This document shows positions 39,475 to 47,482 of a DNA stretch of 64,000 bases, piece after piece (position 1 is the stretch's first letter; every line of letters begins with the position of its first letter). Location: the NCBI RefSeq assembly GCF_030283145.1, contig NZ_JASNWE010000005.1:310001-374000 (forward strand). The letters are read 5' to 3'. The notes under the pieces are model-generated. The model was given only the letters and a program-made list of their open reading frames with translations. It had not been told where the DNA came from and ran no database searches. Origin of the DNA: Actinomadura xylanilytica. Lineage in GTDB: Bacteria; Actinomycetota; Actinomycetes; Streptosporangiales; Streptosporangiaceae. Both the position numbers and the translations under genes were made by a program.

Positions 39475-41223
39475 TCAGGAGGCGGGGTCCAGCCACAGGT
39501 TGGTGATGTCGAAGAACTCGATCTGCGGCACGTGCACCGGGTTGCGCACCCGGCTGCCGTGATAGCGCGAGGTCATCGCGGCGAACGACAGGATGGGCAC
39601 CAGGGGCAGGTCCTCCATCGCGCGCACGTCCACCTGGTGCCACAGCTCCTCGGCGCGCGCCGGGTCGGGCTCCTGGAGCGCCCGCTCGATCAGCGCGTCG
39701 ACCTCGGGGTTGCTGTAGCCGCCGTAGTTCGTCGTCCCGGGGACGTCGTTGCTCTGCAACAGCGGCTGCACGATCACCCGCCCGTTGTTGCCGAACCAGT
39801 CGGGGGTGAAGCCCGGCTCGGCGATGTCCCACGCGCCGGCCCGTCCCGCCTCGGGGTCGGAGAGCGCGGAGCCGTAGTACTCGGCCTGGGTGTAGTGCCG
39901 CCAGTCGAGGGTGACGCCGATCTCGGCCAGGCTCGCCGCGACGCACTCCATCACCTTCAGATGGATGCCGATCTTGCGGACCGCGGCGATCAGCGTCAGG
40001 CCGTCGCCGTACCCCGCCTCGGCCAGCAGCTCGCGGGCCTTGGCCGGGTCGCCCCGGTCGCCCGTGGTGGGGTAGGGGTTGTATTCGCGGTGGCCGATGC
40101 TGCCGGCCGGGATCACCGAGTGGAGTGGCAGGTTGGGGGCGTCCAGCGCGTCGAGGATCTCGCCGATGGCGACCTTGTCGATGGCGTAGGCGATCGCCTT
40201 GCGCACCCGCAGGTCGCTCGTGGCGCGCCCGGAGTTCGGGCTGCGCAGGTTGAAGACCAGGTAGGGGTTGATCGCGAAGCCCGGGTAGCTGCGCGGCGGC
40301 GCCTCCTGGCCCGGCTTGGGCCGGTCCCAGGACACCGCGGTGTAGGACCAGGCGAGGTCGACCTCGCCCTCGTCCATCAGCCGCTCCATCTCGGGGACGG
40401 GCAGGTCGGTCACCTTGATCTCGATCCGCTCGACGTACTGGCCGCGGATCGGGTCGGTCTCCTGGCGCCAGACCGGGTTGCGCTCGAGCAGGATCTCCAT
40501 CCCGCCGTCGGAGTAGTGCGCGAGCCGGTAGGGGGCGCAGGACAGTGTCCGGCGCCGGAAGTCCATGCTGTCGGGGATGTGCGCGTCGTACTCGACCGGC
40601 GCGGGGGCGGTGAAGCCGGTCGCCAGGATGTTGAGGAAGTCGTTGGCCGGCCCCTTGAGCCGGAATTCCAGCGTCAGGTCGTCGACCGCCCGCAGCCCGG
40701 CGATGTCGTGGGAGTTCTGGAACGCGGCCATGGCCGCGGCCGTCGGCTCGGCGCCCGCGAACGCGTCCCGGTAGGCGTCGCAGTACTCCCGCATGCCCTC
40801 GATGGTGCTGGTGAAGTAGGGCAGCGCGCCCGCGCCCGACACGGGGTTGGGCAGCCGCTTGAAGCCGCGGACGACGTCGTGCGCGGTGACCTCTCGGGGC
40901 GGCGCGGAGTCCCAGCGCACGCCCTCGCGGAGCCGGATGGTGTAGGTGCGGAGGTCGGCGCTGATCCCGCCGTTGTCGACGGTCGGGATCTCGGCCGCCA
41001 GGTCGGGCGCCGGGGTGAACGCGGCGCCGGGCGCGGACAGGTCGTCCTGCGCCGGGTAGGCGAACAGGTGCCGTGACAGTGCCCGCAGGATCTGGGCCGA
41101 GGTGGCGTAGTAGGCGCTCGCGGTGTCGATGTGGTCGACCCCGCCGGGGCCCCTCAGCCGCAGCGTCCCGCCGTACCCGGGGGCGCCGGGTCGCGCCGTG
41201 GTCTCTGGTGCCGTGCTGGCCAT
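39475..41223 (-). CDS. Family-5 solute-binding protein without signal peptide
   Basis: 582 aa. The SBP_bac_5 fold is clear: LFAYPAQDDLSAPG, YTIRLREGVRWDSAPPREV, then AHDVVRGFKRLPNP, LSCAPYRLAHYSDGG, and YLVFNLRSPNSGRA followed by VRKAIAYAIDK. Family members normally carry a lipoprotein signal and feed peptide or nickel ABC importers. Here the protein begins MASTAPETTARPGAPGYGG with no hydrophobic segment or lipobox, and no permease is near. It is therefore probably cytoplasmic, and may bind or hold a pathway intermediate. Its promoter at 41.3 kb is shared, in part, with the divergent operon. Confidence 0.85.
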   Translation of the reverse strand: MASTAPETTARPGAPGYGGTLRLRGPGGVDHIDTASAYYATSAQILRALSRHLFAYPAQDDLSAPGAAFTPAPDLAAEIPTVDNGGISADLRTYTIRLREGVRWDSAPPREVTAHDVVRGFKRLPNPVSGAGALPYFTSTIEGMREYCDAYRDAFAGAEPTAAAMAAFQNSHDIAGLRAVDDLTLEFRLKGPANDFLNILATGFTAPAPVEYDAHIPDSMDFRRRTLSCAPYRLAHYSDGGMEILLERNPVWRQETDPIRGQYVERIEIKVTDLPVPEMERLMDEGEVDLAWSYTAVSWDRPKPGQEAPPRSYPGFAINPYLVFNLRSPNSGRATSDLRVRKAIAYAIDKVAIGEILDALDAPNLPLHSVIPAGSIGHREYNPYPTTGDRGDPAKARELLAEAGYGDGLTLIAAVRKIGIHLKVMECVAASLAEIGVTLDWRHYTQAEYYGSALSDPEAGRAGAWDIAEPGFTPDWFGNNGRVIVQPLLQSNDVPGTTNYGGYSNPEVDALIERALQEPDPARAEELWHQVDVRAMEDLPLVPILSFAAMTSRYHGSRVRNPVHVPQIEFFDITNLWLDPAS

Positions 41224-41307
41224 CGTCGTCCGCCTCCTTCTGCCCCGCGCGCGGTGCGGCAGGTCTCCGGCTCTCCTCTGGACTCTAGAGAGCCCATCGA
41301 TCGTTTA

Positions 41308-41324
41308 CTATAGAATTATTAAGT
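41308..41324 (-). promoter_or_regulatory. Divergent AT-rich promoter region with shared motif
   Basis: On the minus strand ACTTAATAATTCTATAG resembles ACTTGAATAATGATTAG at 61648-61664 with a one-base gap, placed about 85 bp upstream of the solute-binding protein start. The same patch supplies TTTACTATAGAATTATTAAG to the plus-strand operon. TTACT and AGTAA form a small inverted repeat around it. Confidence 0.45.
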
Positions 41325-41327
41325 AAA

Positions 41328-42194
41328 ATGCGTAAGATGGCGACGTGGACAGGCAGCATGCCCGACGGTCCGCCGGGGCGTGGAGCGGTGGGGGAGGCAG
41401 GCACGGAGGTACGCGCGGAACGACTCGACCTGCAATCTGCGGCCCAGGCCCATGTCGACCGATGGCTGCCGGGCCGGCGGTCCCGGCGCGTCCCCATCGC
41501 CCGGCTCGGGCGCGCCCGCGTCCGGCTCGACGAGGAGTTCTGCCGCGAGGTGGCGGCCTGCTACGACGCCGCGGACGGCTCCGCCGACGATCCCGTCCTG
41601 CTGCGCCGCTACGAGAGTCTCAAGCGGCAGAACCTTCGGCTGTACCAGGCGGCCACCGACGCCGGGGTCGCGGTGGAGCCGTGGCGGGGCGAGGGGCAGC
41701 CCTACCGCGACTCCAGCGACCTGTGCGGCAGCGTCGCCCTGACCCGGAGGCTCCAGGTGTACCTGACCGGCGCCGGGCACGGCCCGCCGTCCGACACCGG
41801 GGCCCATCCGCTGCGCGAACCGTCGGGAGTCCGGGAGGGCGGCGTCGAATTCCGGCACAACGACCTTCTCCGCGCGGTGCACGACCTGTTCGGCCATGTG
41901 ATGTTCGGGCACGGCTTCGGCCCGAAGGGCGAGTTCCTGGCCACCCGCTGCCAGATGCACCTGTACACGCGCGACGTCCACCCGGTGCTGTTCACCGAGC
42001 AGATCGGCCAGCTCTGCTGGTTCTTCTTCGGGCCGCACCTGCTCACCCGGACGGGCCGCCTGCCCGTCCGCGGGGAGCCCGGCTACGTCCCGCCGTCCCG
42101 CCGTCCTTACCCCCGGCAGAAGGTCTTCACGTACCCCGACCACTTCCTGGACGCGTTCCACGCCATGTTCCAGCTTGAGGAGGAGCCCGGATGA
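41328..42194 (+). CDS. Aromatic-amino-acid-hydroxylase-like non-haem iron protein
   Basis: 288 aa if the ATG at 41328 is used; there is no clear ribosome site, and ATG 41358 or GTG 41388 are alternatives. The motif AVHDLFGHVMFGH gives His185 and His190, and FTEQIGQLCWFF gives Glu224. This two-His/one-Glu layout and the HDLFGH text match the iron site of bacterial phenylalanine hydroxylases. The rest (YESLKRQNLRLYQAATDAG, YPRQKVFTYPDHFLDAF) is different. It may hydroxylate an aromatic amino acid or relative with pterin and O2. It is the first gene of a coupled operon with a cysteine desulfurase. Confidence 0.65.
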   Translation: MRKMATWTGSMPDGPPGRGAVGEAGTEVRAERLDLQSAAQAHVDRWLPGRRSRRVPIARLGRARVRLDEEFCREVAACYDAADGSADDPVLLRRYESLKRQNLRLYQAATDAGVAVEPWRGEGQPYRDSSDLCGSVALTRRLQVYLTGAGHGPPSDTGAHPLREPSGVREGGVEFRHNDLLRAVHDLFGHVMFGHGFGPKGEFLATRCQMHLYTRDVHPVLFTEQIGQLCWFFFGPHLLTRTGRLPVRGEPGYVPPSRRPYPRQKVFTYPDHFLDAFHAMFQLEEEPG

Positions 42195-43549
42195 CCCACG
42201 TCAGGCCGCCCGCGGAACGGTCGCCGCGACCTCTCCCGTGCGAGGGGACGCCCGCACGGGCCGCGCCGGACCCCGCCGGATCCGGGCGCGGCGCGGCCGG
42301 CCTCGCCGCGTCGATCCGGGACGACTTCCCCATCCTCCGGGCGAGCTTCGACGGGACGCCCCTGGTCTACCTGGACAACGCGGCGACGACGCAGAAGCCG
42401 CGCGCGGTGCTGGAGGCGATCGTCGACCACTACTCCACCGCCAACGGCAACATCGGCCGCGGCTTCTACACCCTGAGCCACGTCGCGACCGACCGCTACG
42501 AGGAGGCCCGCGCGTCCGTCCAGCGGGCCCTGGGCGCCGAGCACCCCGACGAGGTGGTCTTCACCGGCGGCACCACCGGCGCGATCAACCTGCTGGCCGA
42601 CACCTTCGGCCGGCGGCTGGTCGGCGCGGGCGACGAGGTCGCCGTGTGCGGCATGGAGCACAACTCCAACCTGCTGCCCTGGCGGCGGCTGTGCGAGGAG
42701 GCCGGCGCCCGGCTGGTGGTGGTGCCGGTGAACGACCGGGGCCGGGTCGGCCTCGCCGACTTCACCGCGGCCCTCGGCCCGCGGACCCGGCTCGCCGCCG
42801 TCGCGCACGTCTCCAACGTCCTCGGGACCGTGAACCCGGTCCGCGAGATGATCTCCACGGCGCACCGGGCCGGCGTCCCGGTCGTGGTGGACGGGGCGCA
42901 GGCGGTCCCGCACCGCCCGGTCGACGTCCGTGAGCTCGGCGCCGACTTCTACTGCTTCTCCGCCCACAAGGTCTACGGCCCGACGGGGGTCGGCGTGCTG
43001 TACGGCAGGCGCGACCTGCTGGCCGAGCTGCCCCCGTACCAGGTCGGCGGCGGGACGGTGAAGGGCGTCGCCCACGACCGGCCGGTCTCCTACGTCCCGG
43101 TGCCGGCGCGGCTGGAGGCGGGCACGCCGGACGTGGCGGGCGCGGTCGGGCTCGCCGCCGCCCTGCGCTACGTGGGCGACCTCGGCTGGGACGCCGTCCA
43201 GGAGCACGACGCGGCCCTGGTGCAGTATGCGGTCGGGACGCTCCGCGAGATCCCCCGGGTCAGGGTCGTCGGCAGCCCGGAGGAGACGCCGAGCGGCATC
43301 GTGTCCCTGGTGGTCGAGGGGATCCATCCCTACGACGTCGGCGGGCACCTCGACCGGCACGGGGTCGCGGTGCGCAGCGGCGTGCACTGCGCCAGCACCT
43401 TCCTCGACGATCTGGGGCTGCTCGGCACCGTCCGGCTGTCCTTCGGCGTCTACAACACCACCGCCGAGCTCGACCTGGTCGCCGAGGCGCTGCGCACCGT
43501 CCGCCCGGGCGTCTGGACGCACGAGCACCCGAACACGCGGTTCCTGTGA
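42191..43549 (+). CDS. SufS-like cysteine desulfurase (class V aminotransferase)
   Basis: 452 aa; ATG overlaps the previous stop (ATGA). After a 45-residue Pro/Ala-rich head comes LVYLDNAATTQKPRAVLEAI, then GFYTLSHVATDRYEEARAS, MEHNSNLLPW, and the PLP Lys260 in FSAHKVYGPTGVG. The sulfur-accepting Cys400 is present in RSGVHCASTF. It would take sulfur (or selenium) from cysteine as a persulfide. No SufBCD or SufU genes are next to it, so it serves the cluster. It directly precedes the trans-sulfuration and homocysteine methyltransferase genes. Confidence 0.88.
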   Translation: MTHVRPPAERSPRPLPCEGTPARAAPDPAGSGRGAAGLAASIRDDFPILRASFDGTPLVYLDNAATTQKPRAVLEAIVDHYSTANGNIGRGFYTLSHVATDRYEEARASVQRALGAEHPDEVVFTGGTTGAINLLADTFGRRLVGAGDEVAVCGMEHNSNLLPWRRLCEEAGARLVVVPVNDRGRVGLADFTAALGPRTRLAAVAHVSNVLGTVNPVREMISTAHRAGVPVVVDGAQAVPHRPVDVRELGADFYCFSAHKVYGPTGVGVLYGRRDLLAELPPYQVGGGTVKGVAHDRPVSYVPVPARLEAGTPDVAGAVGLAAALRYVGDLGWDAVQEHDAALVQYAVGTLREIPRVRVVGSPEETPSGIVSLVVEGIHPYDVGGHLDRHGVAVRSGVHCASTFLDDLGLLGTVRLSFGVYNTTAELDLVAEALRTVRPGVWTHEHPNTRFL

Positions 43550-43550
43550 C

Positions 43551-44687
43551 ATGCGCTTCGACACCAGGCTGGTGCGGCTCGGCCAGGAACCAGCGGACGG
43601 CACGGGCGACGTGGTCCCCCCGATCCACGTCGCGGCGACCTACGAGCGGCGGGCCCAGGACCCGCCGCGCTACTTCTACGCGCGCGGGGAGAACCCGACC
43701 CGCGAGGGACTCGAGGAATGCCTCGCCGGGCTCGAGGACGCGCGGCACGCGACGGCCTTCTCCTCCGGCCAGGCGGCCGGGGCGACGGCCCTGTCGCTGC
43801 TCGACCCCGGCTCCCGGCTGATCGCCTCGGACGATCTCTACGGTGGCACCCACGCGCTGTTCTCCCTGCTGGGCCGGTTCGGCATCGCGGTCGACCACGT
43901 CGATCTCAGCGATCCGGACGCGCTGGACGCCGCGTTCGGCGACGACGTGGCGATGGTGTGGGCCGAGACGCCCACCAACCCGCTGCTGAAGATCGCCGAC
44001 CTGGCCGAGGTGGGCCGGCGGGCGCGGGCGCACGACGCCCTGGTGCTGGTCGACAACACCTTCGCGGGCCCCGCCCTCCAGCAGCCGCTGCGCCTCGGGG
44101 CCGACATCACCCTCTACAGCACGACCAAGTCCATCGCCGGCCACTCCGACGTGCTGGGCGGCGCGCTGGTCTACGACGACCCCGACCTGCACCGAGCGTT
44201 CCGCTTCCACCGCACCGCCACGGGCAACGTGCCGGGCCCGTTCGACTGCTTCCTGGTGCACCGCGGCCTGAAGACGCTCTCGCTGCGCACCGCCCGGCAG
44301 ACCGCCAACGCCGCGGCGATCGCCGCGGCGCTGTGCGCTTCGCCGCACGTCACGGCGGTGCACTACCCGGGGCTCGCCGGGCATCCCCAGCACGAGCTGG
44401 CGGCACGCCAGATGTCGGCGCCCGGCTCGATCGTCAGCTTCGAGTACGCGGGCGACCCGGAGAAGCTGATGGACCGGGCCGGGCTGTTTGCGTGCGCGGT
44501 CAGTCTCGGCGGCGTCCGGTCCCTGATCGAGTGCCCGGCGCTGATGACGCATGCCCCCCTGCCCCGGGAGGACCGGCTGGCGCTCGGGATCACCGACGGC
44601 CTCGTCCGCGTCTCGGCCGGGATCGAGGACCCCGAGGACCTGGTGACGGATCTGGTGGCCGCGTTGCGGCCGGGTGAGGAGCGATGA
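43551..44687 (+). CDS. Trans-sulfuration PLP enzyme (cystathionine gamma-synthase/lyase family)
   Basis: 378 aa, one base after the SufS-like stop. Cys/Met-metabolism PLP signatures: VPPIHVAATYERR, YARGENPTREGLEECLAGLE, then AFSSGQAAGATALSLL, VLVDNTFAGPALQQPLRLGA and STTKSIAGHSDVLGG with Lys193. LGGVRSLIECPALMTHA follows. The motif set cannot separate cystathionine gamma-synthase, gamma-lyase and methionine gamma-lyase. With the next gene (homocysteine methyltransferase) it could make homocysteine or methanethiol for the pathway. Confidence 0.87.
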   Translation: MRFDTRLVRLGQEPADGTGDVVPPIHVAATYERRAQDPPRYFYARGENPTREGLEECLAGLEDARHATAFSSGQAAGATALSLLDPGSRLIASDDLYGGTHALFSLLGRFGIAVDHVDLSDPDALDAAFGDDVAMVWAETPTNPLLKIADLAEVGRRARAHDALVLVDNTFAGPALQQPLRLGADITLYSTTKSIAGHSDVLGGALVYDDPDLHRAFRFHRTATGNVPGPFDCFLVHRGLKTLSLRTARQTANAAAIAAALCASPHVTAVHYPGLAGHPQHELAARQMSAPGSIVSFEYAGDPEKLMDRAGLFACAVSLGGVRSLIECPALMTHAPLPREDRLALGITDGLVRVSAGIEDPEDLVTDLVAALRPGEER

Positions 44688-44690
44688 CCG

Positions 44691-45593
44691 ATGGGCGATG
44701 ACCGGAACGGCAAGACGACCACCTGGCTGGACGGTGCGACCGGGAGCGAGCTCCAGCGCGCCGGGCTGGCGGTGCGGGCGCCCTGGTGGACGACGCTGGC
44801 GCTCAACGGCGAGGCGCGGCGCACCCGGCTGCGCGAGGTGCACGAGGGGTACCTCGGCGCGGGCGCCCAGGTGATCACCGCGAACACCTTCCGGTGCAAC
44901 CTGCGGGCCCTGCGCCGCGTCGGGCTCGAGGACGCCGGCCTGGCCTGGATGGTGCACGCGGCGGTCGGGGTGGCACGGTCGGCGCGCGGTGCGGAACGGG
45001 CGCGGATCGCCGGTTCCATGGCGCCGGTCGAGGACTGCTACCGGCCCGACCTGGTGCCGTCCGACGAGGAGTTGCGCGCCGAGCACGGGTGGCTGGCGAC
45101 CGAGCTGATGCGGTCGGGCGCCGACCTCGTCCTGGTCGAGACGATGAACACCGCGCGCGAGGCCGCGATCGCGCTCGAGCAGGTCCAGGCCGCCGGTGGA
45201 CGGGCCTGGGTCTCGTTCGTCATCGGCGCCGACGGCCTGCTGCTGTCGGGCGAGCCGCTGGTGGACGCGGCGAAGGCGGCCGAGCGCGACGGCGCCGAGG
45301 CCGTCCTGGTCAACTGCGCCGGGCCGGAGGCCACCGAGACCGCTCTCCGGCTGCTGCGCGAGGCGCTCTCGGGGCCCATCGGCGCCTACCCCAACATCGA
45401 GGACCGCCAGGGGACGTGGGCCCGCACGCACCTGGACCGCCACCTGCCGGCCGCGCTGGAGCCCGCCGAGTTCGCCGACCTCCTCGCCCGGTGGGGCGAG
45501 GAGTACGCGCCGGACATCCTCGGCGGCTGCTGCGGCACCACCCCGGCCCATCTCGCGGCGGCCCGGAACGGGGCGGCGCGGGTGGGCGGGTGA
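44691..45593 (+). CDS. Homocysteine S-methyltransferase (MmuM/YagD type)
   Basis: 300 aa. TTWLDGATGSELQRAGL, then ITANTFRCNLRAL and AHGWLATELMRSGADLVLVE-like text give the barrel; VETMN is followed by VNCAGPEA with Cys209 and GGCCGTTPAH with Cys280 and Cys281, the zinc-binding triad. It methylates homocysteine (or selenohomocysteine) with S-methylmethionine or SAM. It is 3 bp after the PLP enzyme gene. It would recycle homocysteine left by the many SAM methyltransferases, or move a methylthio group. Confidence 0.87.
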   Translation: MGDDRNGKTTTWLDGATGSELQRAGLAVRAPWWTTLALNGEARRTRLREVHEGYLGAGAQVITANTFRCNLRALRRVGLEDAGLAWMVHAAVGVARSARGAERARIAGSMAPVEDCYRPDLVPSDEELRAEHGWLATELMRSGADLVLVETMNTAREAAIALEQVQAAGGRAWVSFVIGADGLLLSGEPLVDAAKAAERDGAEAVLVNCAGPEATETALRLLREALSGPIGAYPNIEDRQGTWARTHLDRHLPAALEPAEFADLLARWGEEYAPDILGGCCGTTPAHLAAARNGAARVGG

Positions 45594-45613
45594 CAACGTC
45601 TAGGAGGACGCCG

Positions 45614-46525
45614 ATGCAGGCCGCACCCCTCGACCCGCGGACCGTGAAGCGGGAGCAGCGCACCACCTGGGACGGCATCGGCCCGGGCTGGGAGGCGTCG
45701 CTGGAGACGTTCGAACGGGGCGCGGCGGCGGTGACCGGGCGGCTGCTGGCCCTCGGCGGCGTGCGGCGCGGGCACCGGGTCCTGGACGTCGCCACCGGCC
45801 TCGGCGAACCGGCGCTGGCCGCGGCCCGGATGGTCGGGCCCGCGGGCCGCGTCCTCGGCACCGACATCTCCCCGGCGATGCTCGAGATCGCGCGGCGGCG
45901 GGCCGGAGAGCTCGGCAACGTCAAGTTCGCGGCGGGCGACCTGGAGTCGCTCGACCTGGAACCGGGCCTCGCGCCGGGCTCGTTCGACGTGGTGCTCAGC
46001 CGCTGGGGGCTGATGTTCGCCGTCGACCACGCCGCGCTGTTCCGGAGCCTGGCGGGCCTGCTGGCGCCGGGCGGCGTCCTCGCCGCCGCGGTCTGGGGCC
46101 CGCCGCAGGCCGTGCCGATGATGTCGCTCGGCTACTCGGTGCTCGGCGAGCGGCTGGAGCTGCCGCCGCCGCCCGCCGGGCAGCCCGGACCGTTCAGCAT
46201 GTCCGACCCCGGACGGCTCGCCCGCGTCCTGGCGGGCGCGGGGTTCACCGGTGTGTCGGTGGAGGAGTTCACGGTGCCGTTCCGGTTCGGCTCGACCCGG
46301 GAGTGGGTCGACTTCACCAGGGCCGTGACGCCCCGGGCGCTGATCCGCAGGGTGGGGGAGCGGTTCGGGTCCGAGGACGACCCGGCCACCTGGGGGGCCG
46401 TCGGGACCGCCGCCGAGCGCTTCCGGTCGGCGGACGGGGGGCTGTCCCTGCCGTCCACCGCACTGTGCCTGCGGGCCGTCGCCCCGTCCGGAGGAGCGCC
46501 GTCCGGACGGCCATCGTCCCGATGA
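45614..46525 (+). CDS. Class I SAM methyltransferase
   Basis: 303 aa with AGGAGG before ATG 45614. QRTTWDGIGPGWEASLETFE opens it; motif I is RVLDVATGLGEPALAAARMV, with VLGTDISPAMLEIA, then FDVVLSRWGLMFAVDHAALF and GLLAPGGVLAAAVWG. The large insert before the C-terminus resembles ubiquinone/menaquinone-type and natural-product C- or O-methyltransferases. Its end overlaps the nucleotidyltransferase gene (ATGA). Confidence 0.85.
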   Translation: MQAAPLDPRTVKREQRTTWDGIGPGWEASLETFERGAAAVTGRLLALGGVRRGHRVLDVATGLGEPALAAARMVGPAGRVLGTDISPAMLEIARRRAGELGNVKFAAGDLESLDLEPGLAPGSFDVVLSRWGLMFAVDHAALFRSLAGLLAPGGVLAAAVWGPPQAVPMMSLGYSVLGERLELPPPPAGQPGPFSMSDPGRLARVLAGAGFTGVSVEEFTVPFRFGSTREWVDFTRAVTPRALIRRVGERFGSEDDPATWGAVGTAAERFRSADGGLSLPSTALCLRAVAPSGGAPSGRPSSR

Positions 46526-47313
46526 GCGGCGGTCCGATGGGCACCGGCCCGGTGGACGCCGGGCATCCGCCGGGCGGACCGGTGACGGGCGTGATCCTCG
46601 CCGGAGGCAACGGAACGCGGCTGGCCCCCCTCACCGACCGGACCAGCAAGCAGCTCCTGCCCATCGGCGGCGAGCCCCTGGTGGCGCGGGTGACCGCCCA
46701 GCTCGCGCGGGCCGGCGTGGCCGACGTGCTGGTGGTCATCGACGAGCGCCACGCCGGCGGGTTCCTGGACGCGCTCCGCGACGGCCGGCGGTTCGGGCTG
46801 CGCAGCCTCGCCTACGTCTGGCAGCCGCCGGACGGGCGGGGGATGCCGTCGGCGATCGCCCAGGCCGAGCGGCATCTGCGCACCGACAAGTTCCTGGTCG
46901 CCTGCGGCGACGTGCTCATCGAGCCGTCGCTCGCACCCGCGGTGGCCGACTTCGCGGCGCAGCGCGGCGGGGCGCGGATCCTCGCCACGCGGACCCCCGA
47001 CACGGCCGGCTACACGCCGCTGCTGACGTCCGGCGCCAGGGTGACCGGCATCCCCGACAAGGACCCCGCCAGGCATGGGCCCGGCCTGATGGACCTCGGC
47101 TGCTACCTCTACCACCGCGACGTGTTCGACGAGATCCGCGCCCTGCGTCCCTCGGCGCGCGGAGAGACGGAGATCTGGGACCTGAACCGCGTGTACGCCC
47201 GGAGGGGCCGGCTCGCCTGCACCGAGGTGACCGGGTGGTGGACGGACGTCGGCAGCAGCCTCGACACCTACCGGCGGGCGGACGCGCGATACGGCCTCGA
47301 CCGCGTGCGCTGA
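46522..47313 (+). CDS. RmlA-like sugar-1-phosphate nucleotidyltransferase
   Basis: 263 aa. GVILAGGNGTRLAPLTDRTS followed by KQLLPIGGEPLVARV is the nucleotide-binding signature of glucose-1-phosphate thymidylyltransferases. ACGDVLIEPS carries the metal-binding Asp, and WWTDVGSSLDTYRRAD is the sugar-side motif. It is shorter than RmlA at about 290 aa and lacks its C-terminal allosteric part. It should make an NDP-sugar for the two cluster glycosyltransferases. It is the last gene of the operon begun at 41328. Confidence 0.85.
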   Translation: MSGGPMGTGPVDAGHPPGGPVTGVILAGGNGTRLAPLTDRTSKQLLPIGGEPLVARVTAQLARAGVADVLVVIDERHAGGFLDALRDGRRFGLRSLAYVWQPPDGRGMPSAIAQAERHLRTDKFLVACGDVLIEPSLAPAVADFAAQRGGARILATRTPDTAGYTPLLTSGARVTGIPDKDPARHGPGLMDLGCYLYHRDVFDEIRALRPSARGETEIWDLNRVYARRGRLACTEVTGWWTDVGSSLDTYRRADARYGLDRVR

Positions 47314-47424
47314 ACGCGCCCCCCGAAATGAACGAACTTCTTGATTATGTAGTATCTCGCTCGATCGTCCGGCGATAGATCGGAAGATCAGCGCGTTGAG
47401 GGTGGTTCTAGAGTCTTGTCACCT

Positions 47425-47440
47425 TTGACGAATAACTATA
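47425..47440 (+). promoter_or_regulatory. Shared promoter motif TTGACGAATAACTATA
   Basis: This 16-mer differs in one base from TTGACGAGTAACTATA at 33623-33638. It lies 43 bp upstream of the secreted-propeller gene start in an AT-rich gap. TTGACG would be the -35 box; the -10 box is weaker than at 33.6 kb. Confidence 0.55.
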
Positions 47441-47482
47441 TGTTTCTAAACGAACTATCGCCGCGTGTTCGAGGAGGTCCCC

